64,000 nt of DNA from Lytechinus variegatus (lineage: Eukaryota; Echinodermata; Echinoidea; Temnopleuroida; Toxopneustidae): NCBI RefSeq assembly GCF_018143015.1, contig NC_054746.1, positions 38,814,687 to 38,878,686 on the forward strand. Reading direction: 5' to 3'. Shown here in pieces: positions 14,201-29,200 of the stretch. Positions within the stretch are counted from its first letter, which is position 1, and every line of letters begins with the position of its first letter. The position numbers and the translations under genes were made by a program. The notes under the pieces were generated by a model. It had not been told where the DNA came from. It ran no database searches and saw only the letters and a list, made by a program, of their open reading frames with translations.

Positions 14201-17200
14201 AACTTATAAATAAGAGCGTAATCTCGTAAACACGATTTCACTTGATAAGTATCTCTTCTCCCACCAAGAAACGCTTGAGTGAGATCAAAGTTTGAGATTG
14301 CATAATTCAGTTTGCCATCTTGAATGTAGATCTCCTTTCAAGGTCCCTTAGGAATCTCCTGGAACAGATTTACACTGAATTGTCTGATATATTGGGAATC
14401 CCTCGAGCAAGGCATGTTTATACTGAGATGTTTATCAGAGAGGCAATTCATTTGGCAGGAAGATGTCTCTATTTCCCTGAATATAGGGGAGACATTGTGA
14501 TTCATGAAAGAATGATTGCATGAGGAAACACCCTGATAGATTGCTTTGTTCAAAACAGGAAATTTCAGATGCACTGTGCATACCAAGAAGTAGGAGCCTA
14601 TTATGGGAAAACAATATTGTACATATTTCTGCTTCATTTACTATATTGTTAATAAGTTCCCCTTGGATCTAGGAAAAGTAGATCACCTAAAAATTCTTGA
14701 GTTCTTAAACTTGGGTTTCATTTTGAAGAGCTCGCCAATTTGTAACATCTCAACCCAACACTATGCAAATCCCTATTGTCTTGAGGCCAACAAGTTGTGC
14801 AAAAATCAAGTGTAACTTATGTCTCTTAACCCTACATCCTTTGGAATATACATCAGCGTTCAAACATTGAAGCATGAAGAAAGCAATGTTGATTGAGATT
14901 GATACAAAGATATTTTCTGATATTGCCAGCCCATCAGAATAATAACCATCCATGTCTGTGTCATCACTACATCTTGACATTGTTAGAAACACAGAAAGGA
15001 GATGGGGGAAGGGGGGGGGGGTGGAAAGGAGAGTACTTCGAGGCAGATCCCTTTGCAGAGTGTTTTTTCATACCATTTCCTGATAATATGAAACCTCCTT
15101 GGTATGATTAATGAATTTCGAGCCACCAGTAAGCAAGCTTTTCCTTTGCCTATGAACCTGACTAGTGAGCCGACAGTCGTCCTTCAGGCATCCCTCAGGC
15201 AATGGCAATGATTCATAACCTGTACTCCTTGTGTTTCGTTTAGAACAATAGTTGCTGGGTGAAGGGGAAGTGATGGGGTCGTAGAGCGCAAGGCACCGGT
15301 GAGAGGATGCCCTCAATGCTTCAGACAGAAACTGAGGAAGCCAAGATTGAATTCAGGCTAGTAGAATTACCAGCAGACATCTTATCAAACCAACACCCAT
15401 CTCTTAGCACTGAAACTCTTACATAAAGAGTTATTTTCATGTATTATTCATCTTCTTTGAATAACAACAAATCATAACCATTACCAATTAAAAAAGAGAG
15501 AAACATTTTGGATTCTTAGGAAAATTGGATAAAAACAAACTTTATAACATTCAAACTCAAACAATCCTAACCCACTCTCATAAAAAAAATTAAACAAGGC
15601 AAAATGCTGCAACTACAAAATAATTGTTTTTATATCATCATTAAATTTATTGTCATCCTCTGAAAAAAAACAAATGTTATCCCATAAATGCCATAATGAA
15701 AAAGAATGTGACCATTTTAAATCATTATTAATTCTGTTCATTCTAAGGAAATATATGAAATAGAAGCTGAGAAACATCGATTCCTGCTCGAAGCCTGATA
15801 TCTTATTTCTGTTTCTCCAACATCTATTTATTGAAGTACCCTCAGAAGGGATCAATGGAATAACATGTTTAGCAACCTGAGTACATGGTTTGAGAATAAA
15901 TCAAGTAATGCTAGATAAAATCAATCATTCATGCTATTTCATGTTTAGAATGAGGTCCACAAATATACTCAGAAATATGATACATGTAAGACTGTAGGCC
16001 ATACAAGGGGTACAAAAATATAATGTGCTTCATGAAATTTTGATTGTGTTTACAAATAATACACTAGACTTGTTAAGTGAAAACCAATAAATTCATTTTG
16101 CTACATGTATTTTCATCTAAAATTATGATATGTTTGAAAATCAGAACTGAATCAAAGGAATTTCTCAAAAGCAGCACAATGTATGCCTGCATCTGCTTGT
16201 CACAAGACCCCATCATATATGCATTCTACAGGAAGAAATGGGCAAGCAAGCACATATCTGGTAATGATTTTGTAATGTAATGCGACAGATTAGATACAAA
16301 CACGACCTCCTATATTCTATGAAATCTTGCCTGATGAAATTCTCAAATTTGCCCAAGCTCATCTTACTTCCCCTCCATTTCCTTTGATTGATCTCACGTT
16401 GACTCATACGCTGGACTACGCTTCATAGGATCTTGGTCAGAGAGTCAAACTCATCTTAAATGTGACGTTTAGAAAGAAAGTGACGTCAGCTCTAGGGACG
16501 AGACATTGCAAGATGGCTAAAAAGATTTAGAGGGAAAATAATTTGATCACGCACAACGCTACTGGAAAGATTAGGAGCAGAAAATCACAATTCAAGGATG
16601 CAATGTGATTTGGCGAAAAATAAGGAAAAGTTAAATGAAAACATACAGCATACATATGTATATATTCAATAACATGGAATTCTTGTCATTTATATTTTCT
16701 AAGCAATTAATTTCTATCAATTGCTTTGAAATGAATATAAAAGGTGAGAGATAAAAGGGCTGCAGAAAGGAAACTCTTTCATGGTATTTCACATAGGTTC
16801 TCCATGTTCTCCTTTCTCATACTTATGACTATATCAATTAATTCTATTAAACCTAATTCAAGTGTATTTTCATTCATTCTCTGTATATCCCATGCACACT
16901 GTAATCACTTAATGACCAAATTCAATAATCATAAAATGCATTTAATGACATTTTAAAATTATAACCAACACTGATTTTTGCTTTCAAAAAGTTCCAACTC
17001 CCTTGAATTTCAAATCTGTATTACAGCCTATGAGAGTAAGTTATCTAGTTCCCCCTAAAAAAATTATTGCAGACAATACAATACTTTCTTTTTTTTACAA
17101 AAACTGAGTTTTCATGAACAAAGTTTCTAAATGAACATGTATCTTAATATTATTAATAAATTGCAGCTAACAGATAATTAAGGCTTTCACTTTGAAAGTA

Positions 17201-20200
17201 ATACATTATGGAACAATAAAGCTCTTAGAGGAAAGAAGAGCATGAGTGTGTTGAACTTGGAAGTGAGCGTATGGAGACAGAGCACCTGCTATTCATTCAT
17301 GAGAGGTCTTTAGGGATATCAAGAGAAACAGCAATCCTTTTAAGAGGTATCCACACCACCCTGATCAGGAAAAATATCTGTAGGTCACAAAAACTTGCTT
17401 CAAAATAGCTAATAACTATTTAATGCATTCATCCCATTCCGAATCAGGTAAAGTTCATCAGAGTTCAACAAGAAGTTGCAATTCTGTAGGGGGAATTTTT
17501 ATTCTTTGATTGTTAACTCCCTGATGAAATAAAAGTCTTTGAGACTTGCTTTACACTAAAAGTAACACTGCAATTTTGGAGAAATTTCACAGGAATTTCT
17601 TGTTATGTCAAAAAGTATATTATACAGGTATTATTTCCCAGTGATATTACAAATACTTTGCTTCCAAGCTGGCAAAGCCACTGGTATCTTCTCAGAAGAC
17701 AGGTGTGTGTGTGCCTTGTCTATTCTTTAAGAATTCAGCAGTTTCTTAGTGCTATCCCTTCTCAGAGGCCTCATTGATTGAGAAAGACCGAAAGCTCTAC
17801 ATCATTGTCAATCGTATGGCTAATATTGTCAGTCTTCAGGTACACATCCTTTTTACAGAGAATCTTTGGCTGCTGGTGACTATGCAAATTGTCCTTTTAC
17901 TCTCCCTCTTAGTGATTCTGTGTGAGTATTTTCATACCTCATCTGAATCACTGAATCTTTGATGAAGAAAATACCAATGTTGGCACACCTTACTATCTTA
18001 TATGAAGAATGACTTTCATAAACTTGCTTGTTACATTGACATAAAAAAAATCATTCTTATTTTCACTGAAACTGTTTATCCTTTATAAAATGCATTAACA
18101 ATCATGGTAAAAATTGTAGAATATCACGTGTGATATAGGCCCTGTATTTCGGCAGAAAGGGCAATGTTTCATTTTCAAAATCATAGACATTTAAGACAAA
18201 ACTTAAGACAAAATCAATTCATGAGAAAGAAAATATTTAAAGATGATTTTAATATAAAATACAATTTACACAAAATAGCTTTCTACTCTTGTGGTCTTCT
18301 ATTACCGAAATATCTCCAAGTGCACTAGAAATACCAGATTCTGACTTGCTTACACATGTCTCAATGCCCTAGACAACATTATTCAAGCAAGTGCTAAGCA
18401 CACTAAATATTTTATTATAAGCCATTTTCTTTGTATAACATGTATAAAACCATCCATTCCAGTATGATGAAATGCTGATAGGAATCTAAGAAAAAAATCT
18501 GGGCAAGTTACCAACCCTGGGCTGCTCATCACAATGCACAAACCTAAGGCTAACTTCACTCAAGTCTCTCTTGAATGTCTTTGAAAGGTTGGCACTTCTT
18601 ACCAAGTGACTTCATGAGAGTCAATGCATTTCTTCCGTTTGTATGCTAGGTTCAAGTGGGCAATGATGTAAATTGCCCTGTAGAGATTTATACACAGATA
18701 TTGATTGACATGATTGACATTAAACAGTCAATGGCAATGAATTTTCTCATCTTAATAAAATACAATGATGATTTTTTGTAAAAGAGCACTAAATGAATAT
18801 AATAATGTCTTGGGCAAAAAATAAATTGGGACTAAATATATTTTTATTTTCAAGTGTTGTATGATCCTTAAAGGAGAAATATATTGATTATGAATGTGGT
18901 CTTATTATATATCAATGGAAAGGTAATGATGTGGGGATCATCAGTGGGTCATTCAAAAATACCGATAATAATACAAAAAGGTGAAAATCGCCGATTAAAA
19001 AACGCTAAAATGCCCCTCCGAAATATGCCTCGCATCGGTCTCTGAATTGACTGGAATTTGATGACGTCACTGTCTGTACGAGAGGCGTGATTGGCTCTCC
19101 CACGTGAAGCTCCACTTGCATGCAAAACCTGTTGCGTGGGTACGTTTTCTCCACACTGTCACTGAATACTTCTATCACGAAATGAAAGAAAACCCAGAAT
19201 TTTATCTAGATTTGGATTTTCAAATTGATGATTTTAAAGATGAAGAGAATGATGATGAAGTGAACAACACAGTGAGGTAGTTGGAGGTAAATAATGGGGG
19301 AACAATGCCGATGATTATGATGAAAATTCAACTTGCCTGACGATCACAAGTAAAGTCATGTACATGCCGATTCGCTACCAACTCATGCAGCTGCTGCTAC
19401 AAGTGGTAGCTATACGTACACCGCGCGGGCCAAATTAAATCCATGAAAATGAATAACCACATCAGAGAGAGTCTATCATAAGAAGGAAAATAATGATATA
19501 ACTGTACTTACAAACAAGTGAATAATCCGAATTAACCTGAAAGCAAATCAACTCAACGAATAGCAGCAGACGATATGCACCGACCATAAACTTCATGTGG
19601 CTGGGATAGATTGTCACTCGTTCTGTTAGATGTAATTTGTAACTCATTAATTTGACAAAATTACGAAACTCGGGGAATGATTTATATATATAAAAATATA
19701 GTAACATCTCTTATTATTTTTTGTATTACGATAAAACCTCTTTTGAAGGAAAACGTTGAGATAAACTAAAATTACTTTTAAATCCCCCCCCCCCAACATG
19801 CGTAGCTTGTATGTCATTGCAAACAAACCATCGCAAACATGCACGTATTCCTTCCTTGCTGATTGAGAGCTGTGCAACACGTGCATAGATCTATTCTCTC
19901 AGTCTCAGCCAAGGCGAGCAAACAATACGGCATGTGTTGTTGTGATGGTTTGTTTACGATCACATAATGCTACGCATGATGGGATGATCTTTTACATCTA
20001 ATTTTAATTTACCCCAACGTTTTCCTTCCAAACAGGTTTTATCATAATTCAAAAAATGATAAGAGATGTTACTATATTTTTATATAGAATAATAATTCCC
20101 CGAGTTTCGTAATTTTGTCAAATTAATGAGATAAAAGTTACATCTAACAGAACGAGTGACAATCTATCCAGTCACATGAAGTTTATCGTCAGTGTATATG

Positions 20201-23200
20201 CCATATCGTCTGGTACTATTCGTTGAGTTGATTTGCCTTCAGGTTCGGATTATTCACATGTTTGTAAGTACAGTTACATCATTTTCCTTCTTATGATAGA
20301 CTGTCTGGATGTGGTTATTCATGTTCAGCATGAATTCAGTTTGGCCCGCGCGGTGTAGCTAGCACTTCCAGCAGCATTAATTGGTAGCGAATCGGTATGT
20401 ACATGACTTTACTTGTGATTGTGTTGCAAGTTGAATTTTCATCATCATCATCATCGGCGTAATTCCCCCAATTTACCTCCAACTACGTCACTGTGTTGTT
20501 TCACTTCATCATCATTCTCTTCATCTCAAAATCATCAATTTGAAAATTCAAATCTAGATAAAATTCTGGGTTTTCTTTCGATCATTTCGGGATCGAAGTA
20601 GTGACAATGTGGAGAAAATGTACCCTTGCAACAGGTTTTGCATGCAAGTGGAGCTTCACGTGGGAGAGCCAATCACGCCTCTCGTACAGACAGTGACGTC
20701 ATAAAAAAATCCCCAATTTCGCGGACGTAATTCTGGGTGTTTGAAGCATTCAGAGAGAGAACTTTAAACTATCAATTAACTGAGTTTCATCCGTCTCCAT
20801 GATAAATGATGTACACCATCGTGTTCTCCTTATTTTCTCCTTTATTGTGATATATGATTCTCCAGTTTTACGATTTTCAATATATTTCTACTTTAATTAC
20901 ACATACAGTATTAAAACCTATGACATTAATTGAGCAAACTAAGCAAACTACAAAATGCATAAAAATAAAACTGGAAAAAATCAATAAACTGAATAGGAGG
21001 ACAATTGAGAAAATCATACAATTTTAATAGCAAAGATTAAAAAACCTACAAATAAAAACTGAAACATCAAACACACGCACAAATGAAATTATCCATAAAA
21101 AAAATTATCCATTTCGTATTTTGAATCAAATTGCTAAGATTATAAGGAATCCAACAAACAAAAACAATAAAGCTAAATAAAACACACAAAATAACATGCT
21201 TATATAAAGCCCCCCCCCAAAAAAAAAAAAAATCGAGAAAAGTGAGTTATCTCTTACAAAATTAAAAACATATAACATGATACAGTTCTAACAAGATTTG
21301 TATTTATTTAGAAGTATTGAGGTTCTGGAATCCTGAAGTCCTGGCCTGAAGTAAGAGTAGCTTCCACTGACAACATGGTATAGTACTGTACACATTCAGT
21401 GATTCAGTACGCAGTGAAAAAAACTTTAATTGCATCAATTAACATTGATGGCAAACATATCAATGTAGGCCAAAATTGCCATCTAGCCCATCAACTTGAT
21501 GAATGAAGGTTGAATGGCCCATCCCACATGCAATCCACCTGTCGCATAATTCAAGAAGCCCAATTTATAAAATCAATTCTCCCTGTTAGCTACAGTGCAA
21601 GGTGAAGTAGTTCACCTGGGTTACTTAAATGAGTCAGAGGCAGTCTAGTGAGAACCAAGCCAATGATAGGTGTGTTCACACTTCTTAATCCTAAATGATT
21701 CAAAGGAAACATGGTGAGTTATATCAAATTGCTCTGATCAAACTTATTTAGCTTGTGACTGCTTTCCAGTGACAAGACCAAAAAATATCAGAAACTATTT
21801 TGATTGAAAAGCTTTTTTACAAGCTTTAATGAATCTTATATAAATTAAGGGGAAAGAAGTGTAGTTTTTCAGTTTTAATCACATTAAATTCAAGCTCATT
21901 TTATCAGATAAAGAAGAAATCATCCTCCCATATTGTGAATAAATCACAAAATAAATCTCAATTCAAATCATATAAATAAGAGTAATCATAATATTCCTAT
22001 TTTATACAGCACTGCATTTTAATACTGAAAGTGCCCCTCACACTTCACAGATAAACTCACATAATGTTCACACATCCTCCACTCCATAGGGAGTAATACC
22101 ATTACAAAATAGAGCTCATGTTGCTCAGCAAAGTACATGTACTCTTGCATTATAGCTGATCTATAGGTACCCAATTCACATTTTAGTGGGGAGAAGCAAT
22201 AATACCTTTCCATAGGACACTAATACTGTGGGATTGGACTTGAACCCCAGACTTAAGATACACAGTGCACTGATCCACTACACCTCTTGATTGAAAAGAA
22301 AGGGGGAGTGTCATCTGATTACAATGTGCACTGAAGGCTCCAAAAGTATCTTGGACCTGGTATCACATATCACTTGAAGTCCTTCTGAGCACTCTAAGAG
22401 GTGAGGGGGACACTCTTCACTGACCACTCTCATTAATAATGGAATTGATCTTGAAACAAGTACATATGGATCTTACCCTACATGTAACTGACCTTACAAC
22501 TAACTCATAGGGTTGACCTACAACTGTGCCTTTACAAAATGCATATAATCTAACGGGTAATTTAGATACTTGAAAACTCTCTCTGTACACTGTAAAAACT
22601 GCGGTGTTAAAACTGACACCAATTGGTGTTAATAGAGGACCACACCCTGAGGTGTTAAAATTACACCCTAGAGATTAAACATAACACTAAAGAGTGTAAA
22701 TGTAACAACAAAAGGTGTTGTAATAACACCTATATGTGTAAAACTAACACCACCAATTTAACACCAGTGTAAAATAACTGGTGTGGTCCTCTATGTACAC
22801 CAGTTAACACCAGTTTTTGCTGTGTATGATTTTGTAATGGCTGCATAGTAGGGACTTGGAACTTAACATAACATTCCAACATGCAGGTTTATAAATATGA
22901 GTATAAGATAAACACTACACCTACCATCAATAATGTATGTATTCATTATTCAAAGCATGTAAAGAAAGGATGCATGAAAATTTACTAATGAATGTTATTT
23001 CATATGATTGGGAACACTCCTAGATATGATCTCTTTCCTGGTCATTGATCTACTGCAGATATGAACTAATGAATTACTTAATGCATCTAGGCCTTGTATC
23101 CGAAAGCAAATCTTTACAGAAATGAAAACAGGGTATCTCTATCAAACTAAGATATCAGCTATATGTACTTGCAATAAAAGAAATAGTGACGTCTGTTTGA

Positions 23201-26200
23201 CCAATATAAATTTGTCAGAAAATCAATAATTGTTACTTGAAATACTGAAATACTAGGGCTTTGGGCCTTACATATAACCTGTCCTCAGTAACAAACAGGT
23301 AATGCTTGATTACAAGTACCATGAAAATGGTCCCTTTTCATAAAACAGGGTAGGCTTATCTCTGACAAATTAAGACATCTGTTACATGCTACAGAAATAG
23401 TGATTTGATTGGCCGATAATAATAATAACAAACCAAGCATTTGTTATTCATAACAGCTTATTTGATACATGGATCTGATGCATTCCAGTGTCCCCCTTTG
23501 GGCATCTCATCACATGTATCCAGGTTATATTTTCACTTCATATTCTTTTACAAACAGAACTATCAATATATAAATCAATAAGATATTCCTAAGCCGAGGC
23601 CAACAGAAATTGTATTTTGACTAGATTTTATTCTAAAGCAAACTTGCAAATGAGGGGTACTAAGGCTTTATAGTAATAGTGATAGCAGACCAGACTTTAC
23701 AAAAATTGTCCATGGAAAAGAAATGTGTGAGTGATCTTGAGAAAGAAATCCAGTATACAAGGAAATACAAGAGAATTAAGGGCCAGTAATAATACTTATG
23801 AATTATGAAATACATATTATGTGTGGTTTTCTGAAGCTTTAATAAACAAAAAGTAGATGGTTTGCAAATAATATTATCAAGAAGGTACAGAAAGGGTACT
23901 GTCTGAAATATATGAATGGAGAATAATAAAAACAAAATTGAACGATAGCAATATAGATAGAAAAAGCATAGATAGAAAAAACAAAAAAGAATATACCTTA
24001 CTTCATTCTCTTAAAACTCAAAGTACTGCATAATAATGCTCTTAAAATAATGTAGCGCTTGATAGTAATGTGATATGTGAAAGGGGTCTATTCTAACGAA
24101 TGGAGATGAAAAGGTGAGGAGTGACCATCCATTATCAATGGGATGGCCACTGACATGGTCAAGCAGAGGCTAACAAGGAAAAGGTGATTTAGTGGTGCAT
24201 TGCAAATGAGCTATAGCTATAGGCCTTAGGGATATAGGTGTAGTGATACGTGCAGTGTACAGCTAAACGTTCCTAGGGTAGAGCATTTTAGATACGCAGT
24301 TGTATCGGTGGATACATGTATGTATAAAAGCCCTGTTAGCTTCGACTTAATATAGTTCCATATTAATTTTAAGAAAGTTGTAATATGATATTTTTTATGT
24401 GACATGTGTTTTACTGTTTATTGTCATTTTAATGGTTTTAGGCATGTTGGAAGAAATCAAATTAACATTAAGATAACCTGCAAAACACACACACAACAGT
24501 GGTTTTTTATCATTTCTGTGTTTACACATAATTATTTTCTACAGATTTCTAGGAACATATCTATTTTAAAATGAATGTTTGAGGGAAAAGAAATATGTCA
24601 TGCTTTAGTTTACCATGTGTAAATAGGACTAATTTCTGGCATCACAACTAGGAGCATTTCATGAAAGTTTTGTCTGTGATTATCAACGAATGATATGCTC
24701 AGCCCATGCATGAGATGCAGGGATTTGCTGTAGCTTATAACATCTGCAAGTAAAAATCAGTGACAAAACCTTTCATGAAACTCTACCCAGATTTGAGATG
24801 AACTGGTGTAGAAACAAAGCAACCACTGTCAAAATGCTAATAACGCGGTGTATCCTGAGAGTATTCAAGGTATAGCGAGGAATCTGGACAATCTTGAGTG
24901 GATGCAAATAACAATTCAAATAGTGAACTTTGCACGAGAGTAGGCAGTGATTGTGGAATGAATACTAATGTGTGAAATGCTGGTTAGATGAAGGGATGAA
25001 AAATAGCCAGTGAAATAATTGGGCAGTATTTATCATCATTTTGAAAGTGAAAGATGGACATCTGCTTATTAAAAAAATTTGTAATGATAAATAGATGATA
25101 GAAAAAATGAGACCAAACAATGTGTTAATGTGTCAACATTATATAAATAAACTATCTGGATGACATCCTTAATATTCTGTTTCTCCCAAGAGGCGCTTCA
25201 AGTGCGGTATCAATAGCGCATTTCAACGGTCAAGATGAATCATAAATCTGATCTTCCCTCAAGTAGAAAGCACCCTAAATGGTGTATCCTAGCAACTAAT
25301 AGCAATCTCATCAATAAACAAGTTATATTTTGCTCTTTACCAAATAAAAGTGCTAGCAAATACACTTTAACTCATATGGGACAATTCCTTTGACTAAGCC
25401 AATCTTTAAAGAATGCATTCTATTTAATTTTCAGATAAGTTTAATGTTACTTGAGACATGTGGTAATTTTTTCAAAGAAAAAAGAAGATATTTTAATATC
25501 GCAAATGTGTCTAGCTTATAAATTTAAATAAAGCACAGTCAGTTCAGGACAGCAGTATGACATCTTTCTTCCTTTCGTCTCTTTATCCAAACTTTCATGA
25601 TGCTTCCAGATTTGTCACTAAATCTCATCACTTCTTTATTCTAGAAAGGTAATTCCCAGGTAAATTTAAGTATCCATACAACTTGCAAATTTATATGATA
25701 ATGAGGCTCAAAGGAGTTTCAAGTCTCTTCTAAAATGACCAGTTACCATGGCAACTCAATAGATTATGCATGAGATAATGTGGATTGATCTAGGTAGTTT
25801 GTGCATGGGTATGCAGCGTTTAAAGACAACTTCTTTCGTCAATATTTCTCTGCCTTCACTGAGAGACATGAGGGAATATCAAGTTTCTCACCGCAACCGT
25901 CCCGTCCGTTGGATAAAAAACATCATTTAGATGAGCCTTCATTCTGCCTCATCAAATAAGTTTGTTTGAAATTCAAACTGATGAATGAACTTTGAATGCA
26001 TAATAGGGGCTGTGTCACGAAGCTGAGCATAAAGTTATAGTTTATAAATGAATAGCGTATGGTAAGCAAAACTTCTTTCAAAATTATTTTTACTGAATGA
26101 TTTTTCATCAATTAATTAAAATCAAAATTGAAGTATGAACCAAATATTGATAACTGTTCTTACTATTTGCATACACCTAAATGCATAAGAGTATCATCAG

Positions 26201-29200
26201 TATTGGAATATAGCCATACTATATGAGAAAAAACAAACATCATGAATTGAAACATTATTTTTTAATGCAGTTATATGAAACAGCACCCAGGCCATAGAAA
26301 TCATGGGATTTTTTTATGCCACTTTAGAAGGAGAAATATAAATGACAGATCATTAAAAAATGTGAAGTATTTTCTTCAATGACTCAGCTATAATACACAG
26401 TGTGACTATGAGTTTTAAAATAAAAAGTCAATGAAAAAAAAGTAATCTCATGAAATTCATTCAAATGCATTTCCTCAACAGACAGATCAGTGATCAAGAT
26501 GGATACAGTTCTTATCAGCAGTGCTATCATCTGAAGATCTGAACTGATTATATTGCAGAGGCTTCATGATTAGAGAATTATTGTAGATTATAAGCAGCTT
26601 AAACCTACAACATGGTAAAATAGTTAAATTTGAATAAATTCAAGTCCTCTTAGAAATTGAAATGATACTGATTTCATAGACAGATGAATAATGCTCCATA
26701 AAACATGATGGTCATACAATTTGCATCATCATCCTTATGTCTGCACATTTTATATTGATAGCAAAGTTCTATTTAAAAAATGTTCAAAATTGATAACTTT
26801 CTGGAGAATACTTGAGAACTGTGAGTCAAACTAATTTTTAAGTCATAAATGGTACCTCAAGATAAATCTAATAAAAAAATCCAAGTCATGAGATGTTTTC
26901 CTTTTTTACCTGGCGAGCAACTATTCCCATTTTAATACCAAATTTGTTGTTGGGCTTCATGTGGAGTACAGCCTGGCTCCCACCAGGCAATAAAATCACT
27001 TCAACCATCAAGCCAGCCATGTCCATATGAAAGTCAAAATAGTTCTTACATGAATTTCAATATCTCTGGTCATTCCTGAATGCCATAGCTCTCTTTGCCC
27101 ACCTGCACTCATGGTTATGAGATTCACAAGAAATTGCCATTTTGAGTAGGACAGCAACTTCAGTTCCACTGGATGGTGACCCAGTTCTCTTCTTTGCTTT
27201 TATTTCTCCCATCACCGGTATCTCAAGAGGGTACCTCAAAATGCTTCTCTGTGTCAATACCCATCTATTTCTATTGAAAGTAGTGTATTACATGTGGCCT
27301 ATTCTGGAAATATGATTTTTTACATTTACAAGGGGAAAATGTTTCAACAGAGTAATATTAAATGAGAAGAACCTATCTCAATGATCATCATTTTGCGATT
27401 CATCATGATTAAATTTGATTTCATTCTGGTTATTTTAATTTGTATCAATCTTCCGGGTCATCTAATTCTCTCAGTATTTTACATAGTTATTCTGAGGATC
27501 CACCCATCTCTAATCTGACTATTTAGGCTTCATTTGAACATACATGTGAATAGGATATATTCTTTGTAATTTGTTAAAAAAACATTAAGCAATCTCATTT
27601 GATATTTCATTTTAAACAAATTGTATTCAATAAGAATCAACAAATCAGGAATAATAATGTAATTTATAAAAGGGCATTCTATGCATTCTTGGAATAGACT
27701 ATACGGTAGTTATAACAAAAATTCATCAAATGTAGAACACACACTCATTATGTTCAATGAATACATGTAGGTGTAAATCAAACTGCTAATGACCGTAATT
27801 CAAGTGTATGAATCATTGGTTGTAACACTTCATTAGTGGGTATTCAAATTATGCGTCTTCCCACACAGTAAACCTGCTATGGGTGTATACCGTATGTTAG
27901 AGTATCTAGGCATATAAGCTGACCTCTGCAGATGAGACTACTAAAATTACTATTGTTTGTCACTGTTTGTCTCTGGCATGACCAAAATGCTTTTGGCCAC
28001 ACATGACAAAATCGCTCATGTTTTAAACTGACTAAGTAAAATATTGAATAATAAATCGCAAAAAAATGCAGGAAATATTGAACTTTTTTTTCTTTTTGGT
28101 ACTACAAGCATAGATTTTATATTCTATTCTGTCTTGTAAATTATTAAGGTTCATATCTGAATTTTAAAAGTAAATGCAAAGGAATAATAGATTCAAGATG
28201 TCATTTAATGCATACCATTTCAAAGGAAGAACAAGCCTTATCAAGATATGCAAAAATAAAGTTCCAATCAATAATGTCAATCATGCGTGATAGTCAATCA
28301 CTAAAATGGTAACATGAATAAATGCGAAGGATTGAGAAGAGATCACACTCCCAGTATTACTGCATTGATTTGTCAGTACACATGATTTGAAATGAATTGG
28401 ATATTTAGGTTTTCAAATTTAAAATGGTATTCAAATTCTTACTTCAATTTCATTCATTTTAACTTGCCAATACCATCTCTAATCAGTATTACCAAAATAT
28501 GTTTGGTAATAAATTGGAAAGTATTCTGTTCTGTGAATTTATGTAATTAATTTTCTTAGAGAATTATTGGATTCACCTTTTTATAACTTCACAATTGTAA
28601 GTCAAGAACAACAGTAATGTTCTAATTAACATGCAATTCAATATAAGTAAATGTAAATTTGAACTAAAATATGGAAATAAATTTGATGAATATATCAAAG
28701 AACTGGACGATGCATAAAGTTCAAACAACCCAATATATAGGTACGGATAATAAAATAAATAAATAAATACCAGCAACTTATCATATTGTACACCTTCAAG
28801 ATTGATCTAAAAGGGACTACATAAATAAGTATTTCATTGTTACGTTCTATTGATCAAATAATAAACCGTTCCATCCTCATTTCCCACACAGTAGAAGTAT
28901 GCATCATATTTGAGGATATGAATTCCACCACACTGATTTTTGGTCGAGATATTTATCGCTTGGAGGATTCTCTTCAACCCTGACGACATCAAGTAGGTTT
29001 TCATAGATTCCTACGGCAATCATTGACCCAAGATTGAGTTGTCTCTATTTTAATTGACAGTTGCGCCTGACCTAATTAAATAATTCATATGATAATAATG
29101 AAATATCATTCCCTTGTGTCTATAGCTGAGATATATTGGTCAACAAGTGAAGGCTTGAGTGACTCACTCAAAAGATGGAGATGGCAAACTGGGGTGGGGG

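Noticed and set aside
17774-17962. Word GACCGAAAGCTC near a small open frame, resembling a hammerhead 3' core
   Set aside because: The CUGANGA core and stem partners are missing, so it is likely chance.
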